Below, one piece after another: positions 11,923-23,700 of a DNA stretch of 64,000 nt (position 1 is the first letter of the stretch; each line of letters starts with the position of its first letter). The stretch lies in contig OX421968.1 in assembly GCA_949128115.1 (NCBI GenBank), positions 53,647,423-53,711,422 on the forward strand, written 5' to 3'. Position numbers and translations under genes: made by a program. The notes beneath the pieces are model-generated. The model worked only from the letters and a program-made list of their open reading frames with translations, made no database searches and was not told the DNA's origin. Origin of the DNA: Anaspis maculata. Its lineage: Eukaryota > Arthropoda > Insecta > Coleoptera > Scraptiidae.

Positions 11923-12244
11923 TGTTACGTATTTCGCATACGGATTCCCTCCGACTAGTGCTTTCGAACTTTCCATCGTTCTCCAGCAAATTTCACAGTG
12001 ACCCGGCATACGATTTCTAGGCGACTTCTGAATTTCGCGTGCTTCCCGTGTGTTCTGGAACGTCGGCAACTCCGCCAAAATGGACAGATGTATCTTGACC
12101 CACCATTTTAGTCTCCATTCAGTTCTACGGGTCAAAGCCTACACGCACATTCTGGAATGCACCAGAGCTCCGCACTTGTACACTGCGACCTAATGGAAAG
12201 AGTCTAGAAAGATCGCGTGTTATCCAGAATCGCCGCTCGTAACA
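11923..12244 (-). mobile_element. Solo LTR, internally deleted copy
   Basis: Read on the minus strand it begins TGTTACGAGCGGCG and ends GCGAAATACGTAACA, so it has the TG...CA ends and short inverted repeat (TGTTACG/CGTAACA) of an LTR. It is a diverged copy of 33969-34845, sharing for instance the block around CATACGATTTCTAGGCGACT. Compared with that copy it lacks about 190 bp near the 3' side and lacks the MITE found there. No internal retrotransposon sequence adjoins it, hence a solo LTR. Flanks ATAC and ATAT are only a near match for a target duplication. An open frame on the minus strand here is an accident of the LTR. Confidence 0.6.
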
Positions 12245-13555
12245 ATATTTTGTTATTTTTTTAAGCCTTATAAATGCTCCAAGCAAAAAGAAAATCTGAC
12301 GACATTTTCTTGATTTGCTTTCCTAACGTGTTTTTTATCGAGTTAGCTTGAGTAAAAGTGTATACATTTTTTGTAATCGGAATTAAAAAAAACTGCGTAC
12401 GGCTCAATTTCAAGTCCGACTTGCAACCGCGCATGATCACAATCATGATCCATTGGACCTTTTCAGGAAAGAGGGACAGATGCGTGCGCGTTCGTACGGC
12501 GCAGCTGTGGGGACTAGCGCCGAATATCGATCTCCAAGGGAAACTCCGTTTGTTATGAACAAACTTTTTTAAATATTCTGCGCGCTGGTCCGACAGAGCT
12601 GTGACGTAAATCGTGCGAGAAGACCGCCTTTATTGAAAAGGTATAGCCAGAGCATATTCAGGGTGTCCCAGAGTAGTGGAATCACCTCCATAATTTTTTC
12701 CCTGGCACTTTTTCTTTCGGAAAATTCCTACAGTGGGTATAGCTATTTTGATCATTGGAGATCTGTTGGTGACATTTTTTTTTATTATCTTCATCACCTT
12801 TTGACTGATGACAATTTTTTGACTTGTTGACAATTTTCCGTGAAGTCACAACTCTTTCGATAGTAAACTTTGAGAATTTCACCCCCATTTTGAAACTGGC
12901 ATTGTATACGCGCCGTATGTGTCGTCATCGTCCCCATCCAATGAAACTGCGTCCAGAGCGCAGAAACTAACAGTGTCGTAGTGATTTCCTTCTAATTGGA
13001 AAACTTGGGTGAATATGGCAAAAGATTAAAATGATTCACATGATTGGACAAATCATTGTTGATGTAATGAAGCAATGAACTTGAGTTTGAATGAACTCAT
13101 TCATGGGAGTCGTTGCATTTCTGACCCATAGTGTACTACATTGGCATGATAGTATGCTACTGATCCAACCCTTTTTCCCTATTTGTTGAAATTCGACCCG
13201 TCTTGGAAAATTTCCGTGTACTTGACATTTCATCATAACCTCAACACAATAACTAAAACAGAGTGAATATCTTAAAAGTTTGATGTCTTGATGTTCGTGC
13301 TTGAGAAGTTTTTATTAAGTTGTGTTGAAAGTACGTTTGAAAATGTAAAAATGGGAGAAAGTTTCGTGACGCAACTTACGAAACTCAGCGCGGGCAACTG
13401 CAAAATGGCCGAGCTGACAATCCCAGTGGATCGCCCGACCAACGTGACGAGAAGTTGCATTATTGGTTGGGGACGGTGACGTCACAAATAGCGCTCGTTC
13501 TTGGCGTTTTCAACTTATCGGCTGATTGTAGTACTTTTTATATATTTTTTTTCAA
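12245..13555. other. Anonymous DNA with a CAGGGTGTCCC motif
   Basis: No gene recognised. CAGGGTGTCCCAGAG near 12659 resembles the recurrent CAGGGTGTCC element terminus of this window. The remainder has only short frames without motifs. Confidence 0.4.
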
Positions 13556-14215
13556 TAGGGTAGTGACCACCATCCAAAAATATAGAAAAAAATCATACTT
13601 ATCGAATGTAGAGCCTTAATAATAAGACTACGTTTCGTGAAAATTCGAAAAAAAAAAGTTCCAAGTGTCTCAAAATCTGTCTTGAAAGTGGCTACTTTTG
13701 CGAACGATTTCAAATCTACCGAGCTGTAAGGCGGGCTGTGACGTTTCAATCTTTTGACAGTAGTGGGGATGACCACACCTCCGTTGCCTGTGTGTCAGTG
13801 TTGACGTTGACGTTTGCCAGCATAACATAACCATTGAAGTCTGATGTAGTCTTGAAATATTCATAAATCATGAAAGATTTTACCAACTTTCCATATTTTC
13901 AAGCAAAACAACTAAACAACACGAATCACCGCACAGATACACAAAGCGTTAACAATATAACAATCAGCTGTTATGAGCGTTGACGGGTTGACGCTAGTGC
14001 TTTTTGTAGTAAGTTCTGTATAATGTTGTCAAGCCTGCTTCTCCGCCTATGAAAGATTGCGACGTCATCGCGCCAAATTTGAAATGATCGAAAACTTTCA
14101 TGAATTTTTTTTACCAAGAAAACTTACGAAAAAAAATCTGTTAACTATATAGCGTCACTTATCAAGAAGTGAACTTTAAAAAAAAATAATAAAAAAAAAA
14201 TCGGTCACTACCCTA
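13556..14215. mobile_element. Tc1/mariner-like MITE, TAGGGTAGTGACC termini
   Basis: TAGGGTAGTGACC at 13556 is matched by GGTCACTACCCTA ending at 14215, so the element is bounded by TA dinucleotides as expected for TA target duplication. Weaker inverted similarity continues inside (a TTCGTGAAA or TTCATGAA region and poly-A runs). Length 660 bp, non-coding. Classified from the TA-flanked inverted repeats only. Confidence 0.7.
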
Positions 14216-14272
14216 TTGTGCAGAGCAAAACGAAAGAATATATTTAGACAAATATATCAATTGTTTGGCTTG

Positions 14273-14398
14273 TATCGTATGATCAAAAACTTTCTTACTC
14301 AAGGCAGGCTGTGGCCTAACCAAAATCAGCCTCGTTTGCCTGCCAATGACCAGGACCACAGCCTGCCTTGAGTAAGAAAGTTTTTGATGATATGATAT
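14273..14398. mobile_element. Hairpin MITE, CGTATGATCAAAAAC family, copy 1
   Basis: Inverted arms of about 45 bp share TCAAAAACTTTCTTACTCAA and GGCAGGCTGTGG around a loop of about 35 nt. Two relatives occur at 20053-20403 and 54595-54719. Ends are TA-flanked, suggesting a Tc1/mariner-type MITE. Confidence 0.8.
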
Positions 14399-14948
14399 AT
14401 CTAAGTGACACAATGAAAGACCAAATTTAAAGTACGCTGTACAGGCCCATTGAGCCGTTACACCTCCGTGCACAGGAATCATGTGGAGCATTAGGGGATA
14501 TAAAGTCACCTTTCTTTTGGTTGTCCTGATTATTTTGTTCAATGATTTGAACAATGATTTGGATTTAAATGAGATCATAGCAGAATTGTCTCTCTGTATT
14601 AGCTCTCCAGACTCCAAATCTCCAAGCTTGGCAAGCCCCGATTTTTCCTCTCGATTAGAATTAGATCTCTGAATACTAAAAAGTTCATGTCTCTCACAAT
14701 TCCCAAGATAAATCATTTCTTTATTTTTTTAAATCATACCAGCTTAGGTAAACTGGCTAGTGGACCCGATACCAAGATTGAGAACACGAAGAAAAATATA
14801 TATTTTGAAATTTTCACAATTCGGATCTACTTTGCTAGTATGTAGTGAAAAAAAATCGTATATAAACCGCGCTTCCGGAGGTTATCATTAAACATTTTCG
14901 TAGTACTTAATTAATACTTTATTCTTTATTCTTGAAAACTCAAATTGT
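14399..14948. other. Non-coding DNA upstream of the truncated RLE element
   Basis: No gene recognised and no strong repeat. The 63- to 167-codon frames that overlap this stretch show no family motif and partly run through the adjacent MITE. Confidence 0.35.
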
Positions 14949-15797
14949 GTGTTCTTAAAAGATTCTTATAACCAGGAGAGAGACTTTTGTTTCAAAAAAT
15001 TGAGTATTAGTCGAACTGAAATTTCACAAATACCAAAAACAAAGAAATCTAGCAGTTGCATTAGAAAAATATTGAGAGACAGAGAATACCAACATTGGTG
15101 CAATCTTCCACAAAAAGGAAAAGGGGTAATTCTGTACAGTGATGTTAAATCATCCAACAACTGGATCTATAATAAACGAGGCCTGAGTAACTCTGAATGG
15201 ATCGATTGCATCAAGATGACATGTAATGTCTCAGCGGTTCGAGCATTGCCCGGTCGCGGTTCCCACACATCCCGTTGCAGACACTGCAATGAGTACGAAT
15301 CACTTGCTCACGTGTTGGGATACTGCGACTATGGTCAAACTGCTCGAATCAAGAGACATAACGATATCAGGACCATTCTAGCAAATCATTTGCGCGACAA
15401 AGACTTCGAGACTCATGAAGAAGTTATCGGAGTTTCACAGCAAGACAGCTTGAGAAGAATTGATATAATTGCCATAGATAGGAAAAAAAATGCAGCATTC
15501 GTTATAGACCCAACCATTCGCTTTGAAGGTACTTTAGATCAACCAAATTTTGTCAATGATGAGAAAAATCAAATTTATAAACCTACCGTCCCTTATTATA
15601 TGTCAAAATTTAATGTCAAAAATATTTCCATAATTGGTTTACTTTTTGGTTCTCGCGGTACTCTAACAAAAAATTACATAGAATTTCGAAAAACGTTTAA
15701 ATTGCCAAAAACTTTAGATCATGAAATCGTCTTGGAAATTCTCGAATCGTCAACATATATATTACGTAATCATTTATTTGGTCCTCCAAAAAATTGA
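14949..15797 (+). pseudogene. RLE (R2-superfamily) retrotransposon ORF, 5'-truncated copy
   Basis: An open 282-codon stretch matches the last quarter of the 1094-aa protein at 20793-24077, from about residue 807 to the end. Shared features in order: the IRKILR.REF/Y..WC.LP.KG block; a CCHC knuckle (C..C, then H and C in HVLGYC); the endonuclease core with RRIDIIAIDR and IDPTIRFE, in which the two Asp are kept; and SRGTLTKN. All upstream reverse transcriptase is missing, the usual result of incomplete target-primed reverse transcription. The first codon is GTG, so this is not a real start. The sequence differs at many positions from the full copy, so it is a related but distinct family. Its 3' flank is interrupted 54 bp downstream by the foldback element at 15851. 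Confidence 0.85.
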
Positions 15798-16036
15798 AAA
15801 AAAAACCTTGTTATTTGATAATTTTACCTTAGTTATTAGTTTTCAACATATACCGGGTGGGCCAAAAAAAAATTGCACTAAAATTATTCCCTTGTAAAAT
15901 TTTTATTTCTCTTCCGATTTCGACGATCTCAGTATCAATGGATAGCCAAAAAAATAGGCTTCAAACTTCAAAAATCAAAATGACCGCATTTCTCGAATCC
16001 AAGATGGCGGACGCAGTTGAAAAAAAGTCAACTGTA

Positions 16037-17215
16037 GAGCTCGTTTTTTTTAATTGGGAATTGTGACAATAAGAAAGCCGATGGTACATACCAATAGGAT
16101 AGGCTATTGGCAACATTTTAAGACCAGAATGAAAAAAATCGGCCGACGGGATGCAGAGAAATTGCAAATTGAAAAACGGCCTGCTTGGCGTTTTCAAAGC
16201 GCGAGCAGTGAGAACATCATTTCGGTATTCGCACTGCTAGATTTTTGTTTATAGTCCGATATTATGGTATCGGATGTCACTGGATGGCCAAATGAAATCG
16301 GCTTCAAACGCCAATATTCAAAATGGCCGCTATTCCGAAATCCAAGATGGCGGATGCAGTTTAAAATAAGTAAACTGAAGAGCTCGTGTTTTTTTAATTG
16401 AGAATTGTAAAAACAAGAAAACCAATAGTACATGTCACTAAAATAGGCTATTGGCAACATTTTTAGACCAAAATGAAAGAAATCGGCCGACGGGTTGCAA
16501 AGAAATAACGAATTTAAAAAAAGGCCTAATTGGCGTTTTCAAAGCGGGAGCAGTGAGAACATCATTTCGGTATTTGCACTGCTAGATTTCTGTTTTCAGT
16601 CTGATATTGGCGGGTGGGTGTTACTGGATAGTCAAAAGAATAGGCTTCAAACGCCAAAGTTCAAAATGGCCGCTATTCCAAAATCCAAGATGGCAGATGC
16701 AGTTGAAAATAGGTCGACTGAAGAGCTCGTTTTTTCTTTACTTGGAATCGTAAAAATAAGAAAGCCGATGGTACATATCAATAGAATAAGCTATTGGCAA
16801 CGTTTCAAGACAAAAATTAAAAATCGGCTAAAGGGTTGCAAAAGGTGTAACAACAAATTAAAAAACGGCCTGCTTGGCGTTTTCAAGGCGGGAGCAGTGA
16901 GAACATCATTTCGGTATTTGCACTGCTGGATTTCTGTTCCGAGTACGATATTATCGTGTTGGATGTCACTGGATAGCCAATGAAATAGGCTTCAAACACC
17001 GGAGTTCAAAATGACTGCTATTTGAAAATCCAAGATGGCGGATGCAGTTGAAAATAGGTCAGCTGAAGAGCTCGTTTTTTTTTTATTTGGGAATTGTAAA
17101 AATATAAAATCCAATGATATATCTCGATAGAATAGGCTCTTCGCAACATTTTCAGATGAAAATGAAAAAATCGGCTGACGGGTTGCAAAGGAATGGGGAA
17201 TTAGAACCACCACTC
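16037..17215 (+). repeat. 343-bp tandem repeat, left arm
   Basis: GAGCTC landmarks lie at 16037, 16380, 16723 and 17068, spacing 343-345 bp. Each unit carries GGCCTGCTTGGCGTTTTC or a close variant and CCAAGATGGCGGATGCAG. Open frames of 60-160 codons in this stretch come from the repeat. Confidence 0.9.
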
Positions 17216-17279
17216 AAAATTGGAATTCGGGGAAATTCTTTCCAATACTGGAATACTTATTCTCGCAGCTCCTCAATCA

Positions 17280-17446
17280 GGGCTATTCTGTATGGATATT
17301 GACTTGAGTCAGCATTGACAGTGTGACACTAAATTGACATTTTCCATTGTGTTTCATTATTAGAATGACAATTTAGTTGAATTTAGTTTCACAATATCAA
17401 TATGATATCAATGTTAAGTTGAGTCAATATCCATACAGAATAGCCC
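17280..17446. mobile_element. MITE with GGGCTATTCTGTATGG termini
   Basis: GGGCTATTCTGTATGGATAT at 17280 is complemented at 17427-17446; pairing of about 27 bp. It lies in the spacer of the giant foldback element, so it inserted there. No clear target duplication. 167 bp, non-coding. Confidence 0.75.
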
Positions 17447-18159
17447 TAAGGGTCTCTGAACTGATTACGTTCATTGTTGTGTGAGCGCTGAATAAAATAG
17501 AACCACACAAGGTAATTTAAGGAAATAAGTTCCGGGCTACAATGTGGCTAGCTTTTTGACTCAGTGAAATTTGTGCCACCATTTCTCAGGTAGTCAACAG
17601 TTTGTAGCTGCTGGATGGGCAGATGCACCATCCTAAAGGGATACACTGGTTGGTGAGTTATTCTGTCCAGATCAGGAACATATTTCCTACAATACACAAG
17701 CTAAACCACATGCTAAACTGACGCAGAACTATCGAAACATCTAAATCTTGAACGTTCTTACACGAAAATTGATCAAGTATCAAGTACGTACCAGCGATAT
17801 TTGCCACCTGCCTTGTGGTTCCATATCCATTTTCCGGACTTATTTTGGAAATTGGTTCCAAGACCTATTCAGAGTTTTCCTTGGAAACAATAACGTTCAA
17901 GTTGCAAAAGTGGGCTCTGGAAACATTTTGATGTTATCGATCCCAGGAAAAACGCTGAAGAGGAAGAGAACTAATTCATAGTCCGGAAAATAGGCCTGGA
18001 ACCAGTAAGACCTCAAGGCAAGTGACAAATATCACAGGTATGTACCTGATTTTCCAGCAGATTGATAGGTAGAAATCCACTTAGGTACTCATCAGTCATA
18101 TCAAGTATTTGAATATTCACAATGAGAATATTTTATCCAGGCATCTCTCGATCATCGGT

Positions 18160-19085
18160 ACGGAGAATAACAAAAACGCCAAGCAGGCTGTTTTTCAATT
18201 TGCTATTTCTTTGCAACCCGTGGGTCGATTTTTTCCATTTTGGTCTTGCCAAATGTTGCCATGTTGCCAATAGCCTATTCTATTGGTATGTCCCATCGGC
18301 TTCCTTATTTTCACAATTCCCAATTAAAAAAAAAACAGCTCTACAGTTGACCTATTTTTAACTGCGTCCGCCATCTTAGATTCTGGAAATGCGGCCATTT
18401 TGGATCTTGGCGTTTGAACCCCATTTCATTGCCCATCCAGTGACATCCAATATCATAATATTAGACTAAAAACAGAAATCTAGTAGTGCAAATATCTAAA
18501 TGATGTTCTCACTGCTCCCGCTTTGAAAACGCCAATCAGGCTTTTTTTTAAATTAGCTATTTCTTTGCAACCCGTCGGCCGATTTCTTTCATTTTGGTCT
18601 TGAAATGTTGCCAATAGTCTATTTTAGTGACATGTATCATTGGCTTTCTTGTTTTTACAATCCTCAATAAAAAAACACGAGCTCTTCAGTTTACTTATTT
18701 TAAACTGCATCCGCCATCTTGGATTTTGGAATAGCGGCCATTTTGGATATTGACGTTGGAAGCCCATTTCATTGGCCATCCAGTGACATCCGATATCATG
18801 ATATCGGACTATAAACAAAAATCTAGCAGTGCGAATACTGAAATGATGTTCTCACTGCTCGCGCTTTGAAAACGCCAAGCAGGCCGTTTTTCAATTCGCA
18901 ATTTCTTTGCATCCCGTCGGCCGATTTTTTCATTTTGGTCTTGAAATGTTGCCAAAAGCCTATTCTATTGGTATGTATCATCGGCTTTCTTATTGTCACA
19001 ATTCCCCCCAAAAAAAAACGAGCTCTACAGTTGACCTATTTTTAACTGCGTCCGCCATCTTGGATTCGGTAGATGCGGCCATTTT
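18160..19085 (-). repeat. 343-bp tandem repeat, right arm (inverted)
   Basis: Landmarks at 18336, 18679 and 19020 (spacing 343 and 341 bp) mark three units in opposite orientation to the left arm. CCGCCATCTTGGATT occurs in each or as a variant. The arm sequences are similar enough to form a long stem. Confidence 0.9.
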
Positions 19086-19212
19086 GATTCTTAGAGTTTG
19101 AAGCCTATTCTTTTGGCTATCCATTGATACTAAGATCGTCGAAATCGGAAGAGAAATAAAAATTTTACAAGGGAAAAGTTTTAGTGCAATTTTTTTTGGC
19201 CCACCCGGTATA

Positions 19213-20052
19213 TGTATAATGATTGTTTTACTTGAATTTCTTTTCAATTTTATGTTAATTTTAGACTGTGTCTTAATGGCAAACTGTTTTTTCACGACAG
19301 TATCTGTATCTCTTGTGTTTTGGGTGTTTTCATCAATTGCCTTGCGTAATTCGGTTTATATTCTGTCTGCATACCAAAAGTTAGCTATAGATTTTCAATT
19401 TTGCACCTGTTCTATCTCTGCTGCTGAAGCTGGCGTCAAAAATTATAAAAAACTGTTTTTGGAAACAACACAACGCAACAAAATAAGATTAACATAGTCA
19501 AACTGAAAGGTGAAAGGTGGGAGAAAGCAGAATTTCCGAAATTTGTCCGCATCCAAGATAAATCCATTTTTCATGTCCTTTAGTTATGCCACACCGAGAG
19601 GTGACTGCAAATTTAGCGAGGCACCTACTTCATCCATTGTGCCGTATCAATAATGATTTCGGTGTTAATTACGAATGCAGTGCTGTTAATGTTAGACTTC
19701 CAATCTGAGTAATTCCAAAACCATTTCGAGATAAGACACCACACTTCATTATTTGTGTATTAGAATACATGAAAAAAATTCTTGACAAATGGGGGTACGA
19801 TGAAGTTGGTGCAATTTTGAAGCATTTTACGTATCACCCTGTAAAAATTTTACAGGGAGTTTCTTGAACGTTCACTCCAAGAGGATAGGTTACAGAAATA
19901 TCAGGCTAATCAACACAACAAACAAAATGGAAGTCGCAATCGGCAATCGGGAGATATTGGCCTCCGAATTCGAACCATTTTTCCGATACCGATACCGAAC
20001 TTCGTTGTCCAGCAGTTTACATTGAGAGTAGATTGTATATATTAACAAGTAG
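19213..20052. other. Non-coding DNA between two mobile elements
   Basis: No gene recognised. The first part may continue the 3' flank of the truncated RLE copy that the foldback element interrupts. CACCCTGTAAAAATTTTACAG near 19837 is a small local palindrome. Confidence 0.35.
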
Positions 20053-20403
20053 TACCGTATGATCAAAGAAAATTATTCCTCTAGAGTGCACTGGAATTAT
20101 TATTTTATTGATCAAAGGTTGGCCATAATGACTGGATAAATTAATAAATATCAGTGGCACTCTGGGTGCTTCCAATTTAGACGGTAGAAATACCACGGTC
20201 AATTAGTTAGGCACATAATTTTAGGTAATCCGCCGAACGACGGCGACGGTACAGTACATTTACAAACTGGCAAAATGCCAAGAAGGTTATCAAAATGCAA
20301 ATGTCACTTTGAAGTTAACTGCAGTACTCCCAACATAATAATTGGAAAAGTCAAAGAAGAAATCACAGCCCTCTGGAGTAAGAAAGCTTTTGATCATACG
20401 GTA
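20053..20403. mobile_element. MITE, CGTATGATC family, copy 2 (long form)
   Basis: TACCGTATGATCAAAG at 20053 is complemented by CTTTTGATCATACGGTA ending at 20403. It shares the AGTAAGAAAG.TTTTGAT phrase with copies at 14273 and 54595 but has about 350 bp between its ends instead of 125. The interior has a short open frame without motifs. Confidence 0.7.
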
Positions 20404-20792
20404 TCATGTACAGGTGTCCTGTGTTCAATCATGGAAACTGAAACAGCGGATAGAGCATCAAAAAATGAACTTTTTTCAGAACACTGTCAAAATACGTACA
20501 ATAACTGAGATACAACCCTTCAAAGCTGAGATTAAAAAATCGTTTTTCTCATATAATTTCCAAACTGATAAACAAAATTTACCCCAAAATTTGCATATGT
20601 GATTGATAAGATCATACGAGGCAAGGGTAAGTTTCAACTTTCATGAAAATCGTTCCACTAACAAGAAATTTCAATGCGGCGGCCACGATGGAGGCAGAAT
20701 CTCGACATTCAGCTCAAATACAAGAACGTTCATACAAAAAAAAAAAGAATACGTTTCAAGTTTCATGACAATCGTTCGATCTATTTTCTGTC
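20404..20792 (+). other. Leader region of the RLE retrotransposon and older repeat sequence
   Basis: 20500-20540 (ACTGAGATACAACCCTTCAA) resembles 44965-45000 inside the hAT element, so part of this is interspersed repeat. TTTCATGAAAATCGTTC at about 20638 and TTTCATGACAATCGTTC at about 20760 form a direct repeat. An ATGGCGG-like stretch near 20666-20695 resembles sequence just 3' of the retrotransposon at 24234-24262. The true 5' end of the element could not be fixed. Confidence 0.35.
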
Positions 20793-23700
20793 ATGTCGCT
20801 GTCATCAGACGAAGAATATGTTCCACAAAAATATCCATCAAGCGGACAATTTGCTAAAAGAATAAAGTCCTGGACGATCTCAAGAAAAGACGCCGAAGAA
20901 GCTGGGCCATCGGAGACAGCAAAAAGCTCGGTCTCGTTCGTGGATACCCCTTTGACGCAACTGACATGCCACTGCGGAAAATCGTTCAAAAACGCGACCG
21001 GACTTGGAATTCATCGCTCCAAAATGCATAGAAGCACTGACACAGAAGATGCAACACTCAATAACAGCTCGAGTAAACTTCGGAGTGGAAAAATAAATGA
21101 AAGGAACGAGATCAACAACAATGTAACAGCCATGCTTTGCCCATTGGATACACCGCGGCCCGAAACAAAACAACAAGTGGACGAGGCATTACCAACATTA
21201 CTCTCTTCTTGTCCACATTGCGGGAAAAAATACAGAAGTGTAAAGATACATATAAGCAAAGCTCATCCAAATGAACACCGACAACAAATTACAGAGCGTT
21301 ATATTGAGGAGATTCCAGCTCTCAAAGTTGATCAAGACGAGACTGAAAGCTATCCACCCTCTGCAGAATTCGAAAAATACCTACAAGATCTCTCTGAATG
21401 GAACAAAAAATTCTCTCTTGCGTTGACTGACAAAGAATTCGACAACACAATCAAAGCCTTTCAGTCCTTCATAGCCTCGTCGCTAAAATACTTTCCTGGG
21501 CCAAAACATCCAGCGACACGTTACTATGAATTGAGAAAAAAACGGAAAAGTACAATGGTTCAGACCAACAATAATTTCAAGAAGTCAAGTAATCCTGAAA
21601 GAAAAACGAAAAGGGACAGGCAAAAAAGGAAAGAAAAATACCTGTACGAAAGCGTACAATTCAATTTCTACAACAGACGACGTGTGGCTGTGAGAAAAGT
21701 TATGGACAACACAAAGCAAGAAGTATGCAGCATTCCATTGGATATCCTCACAGCAGCATTTTCTGAACGTTTTGGTACAGAAAACAACACAACATCCCAA
21801 ACTACCGGCGAAGATGCTTACGAAATGAACTTCAATCAAACTGACACATCTATGACTGACACCGACAATGAGATCATTCTTGAAGATATTCAACAATCCA
21901 TCAAATTAATCAAAATTGACACTGCACCTGGTCCAGATCGAATCATTTTACGTTCACTTAAATCGAAACAAGTAGCTGAAATACTCCTCCTGTTGACAAA
22001 TAGAATCATAAACACCGGATACGTCCCAACTAGCCTTAAAAATGCAAGAACGATATTGATTTTCAAAGGAAGTGATCCGAGTATGACCAGTAACTGGCGT
22101 CCGATATCAATTTGCTCCCTGATAAGACGTATTATTGAAAGAGTGATCATCAGAAAGATCTCTCCATTTATTACATTTAATCAAAATCAAAGAGGCTTCA
22201 CATCAACACCTGGCACCTTTATTAACTCTAGCATACTACAAGGCATTCTAACAGCCGCTAAGCAGCAAAAGAAAGACATGACCACTATGTTCCTCGACAT
22301 AAGCAAAGCATATGACAACGTTGGTTTGAAACAAATAGAGAAAACTGTGAATGCCACGAAAATCCCATCTAGATTCAAACGACTTATAATAGAACTTCAA
22401 AGGGGAAACTCCATCCAAATCGAAACCAGCCTAGGGAAAACGAAACCAATAGAACTGAAGAGGGGTCTTCTTCAAGGAGCGCCACTTTCTCCTATTCTCT
22501 ACAATATGTGTACAGATCACATCCTAAGTGATATCTCCGAGCCAGGAATTGCCGAGTTTTATGGTTTTTCCATCTGTGACTCTGTACCAAAAATCTCCAT
22601 TATGGGTTTCGCAGACGATACGGTATTGGTTGCTAATAATGAAGATTCTGCCTTCTTTCTGTTGGGAATGGCTCAGCAACGATTTTCAGAGATAGGCCTT
22701 TCTCTCAATGATTCGAAAACACAAATCATCCATATCCGCCATGGACAATTAATTGAAAAGGAGTTCTTTATTAATAACACCATTGTCAACTCTATTGGTA
22801 ACGATAAAACAGTCAAATATCTAGGAGTATCTTTCAACAACACAATAATTTTCAATGAATCAAAAATCATCAAGGACTTGAATGAAAATATACGACAAGT
22901 GGTCAGTTCTCCATTTTTACATCAAGACCAGAAGATTACAGTACTCAACCAGTATATATGGCCAACCCTTGTATATCCCTACCAAACAACTCCAGCTCAC
23001 ATGATGCCTAAATCATTTCTCAACAACTTGGATAAAATGATAAAATCAGCGGTGAAAGAAGTTCTTTGTATTCCGTCCGACACACCAGACCACCTGTTGT
23101 ACTCACCTCGCACTCATAAAGGGCTAGGACTCATAAAAGCTTCTTGGGAAGCCTTCCTACAGAGGTTCAATATCTGCAAAACTTTGGAGAAATCCGATAA
23201 CCAACTTGTTCCACGGATCATGAACCTAACAAACGAGAAACAAATATGTCTGAAAGCCCTGAATTTGACTGCTTCTGAAGATCTTGAAATTAGCACGGAA
23301 GATTCTTCTCTTAATTCTACGAAAATTAGGAAGATACTACGCCTGAGGGAATTCTCGCAGTGGTGTAAATTGCCCCACAAGGGCCGTGGAGTCATACTAT
23401 TTGCAGAATACACACCGGCAAATTCCTGGATGTCAACCAGAAAGGGCCTGACGAGCTCCGAATACACCGAAGCAATTAAAATGAACGGGAACGTAACGGC
23501 ATGCAGAGCCACCCCAGGACGAAGCCAAGACGGCAACCGATGTCGCCGCTGTAGTGTCGGCATTGAGAATAATGTAGCTTTTGAAACATTGCCGCACATT
23601 CTTGGTGTATGTCCATTTGGTGAAGCTCTTCGCAATGCACGCCATCACACAATCCGAGCATCCCTTGCGAAAATTCTCAAAACCAAAGGCTGGGAAACAC

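Larger units (their letters stand above)
15851..19210. mobile_element. Giant foldback element, 3.36 kb, TACCGGGTGGGCC termini
   Basis: TACCGGGTGGGCC at 15851 is mirrored by GGCCCACCCGGTA ending at 19210, and TA occurs immediately outside both ends (15849-15850, 19211-19212), consistent with TA target duplication. Inside the termini both arms carry the same sequence in opposite orientation, including 343-bp tandem units. A spacer from about 17215 to 18160 is largely unpaired and contains a separate MITE (17280-17446). No transposase was found. The phrase GATGGCGGAYGCAGTT occurs in each unit. Confidence 0.85.

Noticed and set aside
11866..12135. Conserved protein fragment repeated at 34139
   Set aside because: Similarity between the two stretches is explained by the shared solo LTR; it continues outside any frame.
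16495..16983. 162-codon plus-strand gene
   Set aside because: It runs through the 343-bp tandem repeats and reappears in fragments in every unit.
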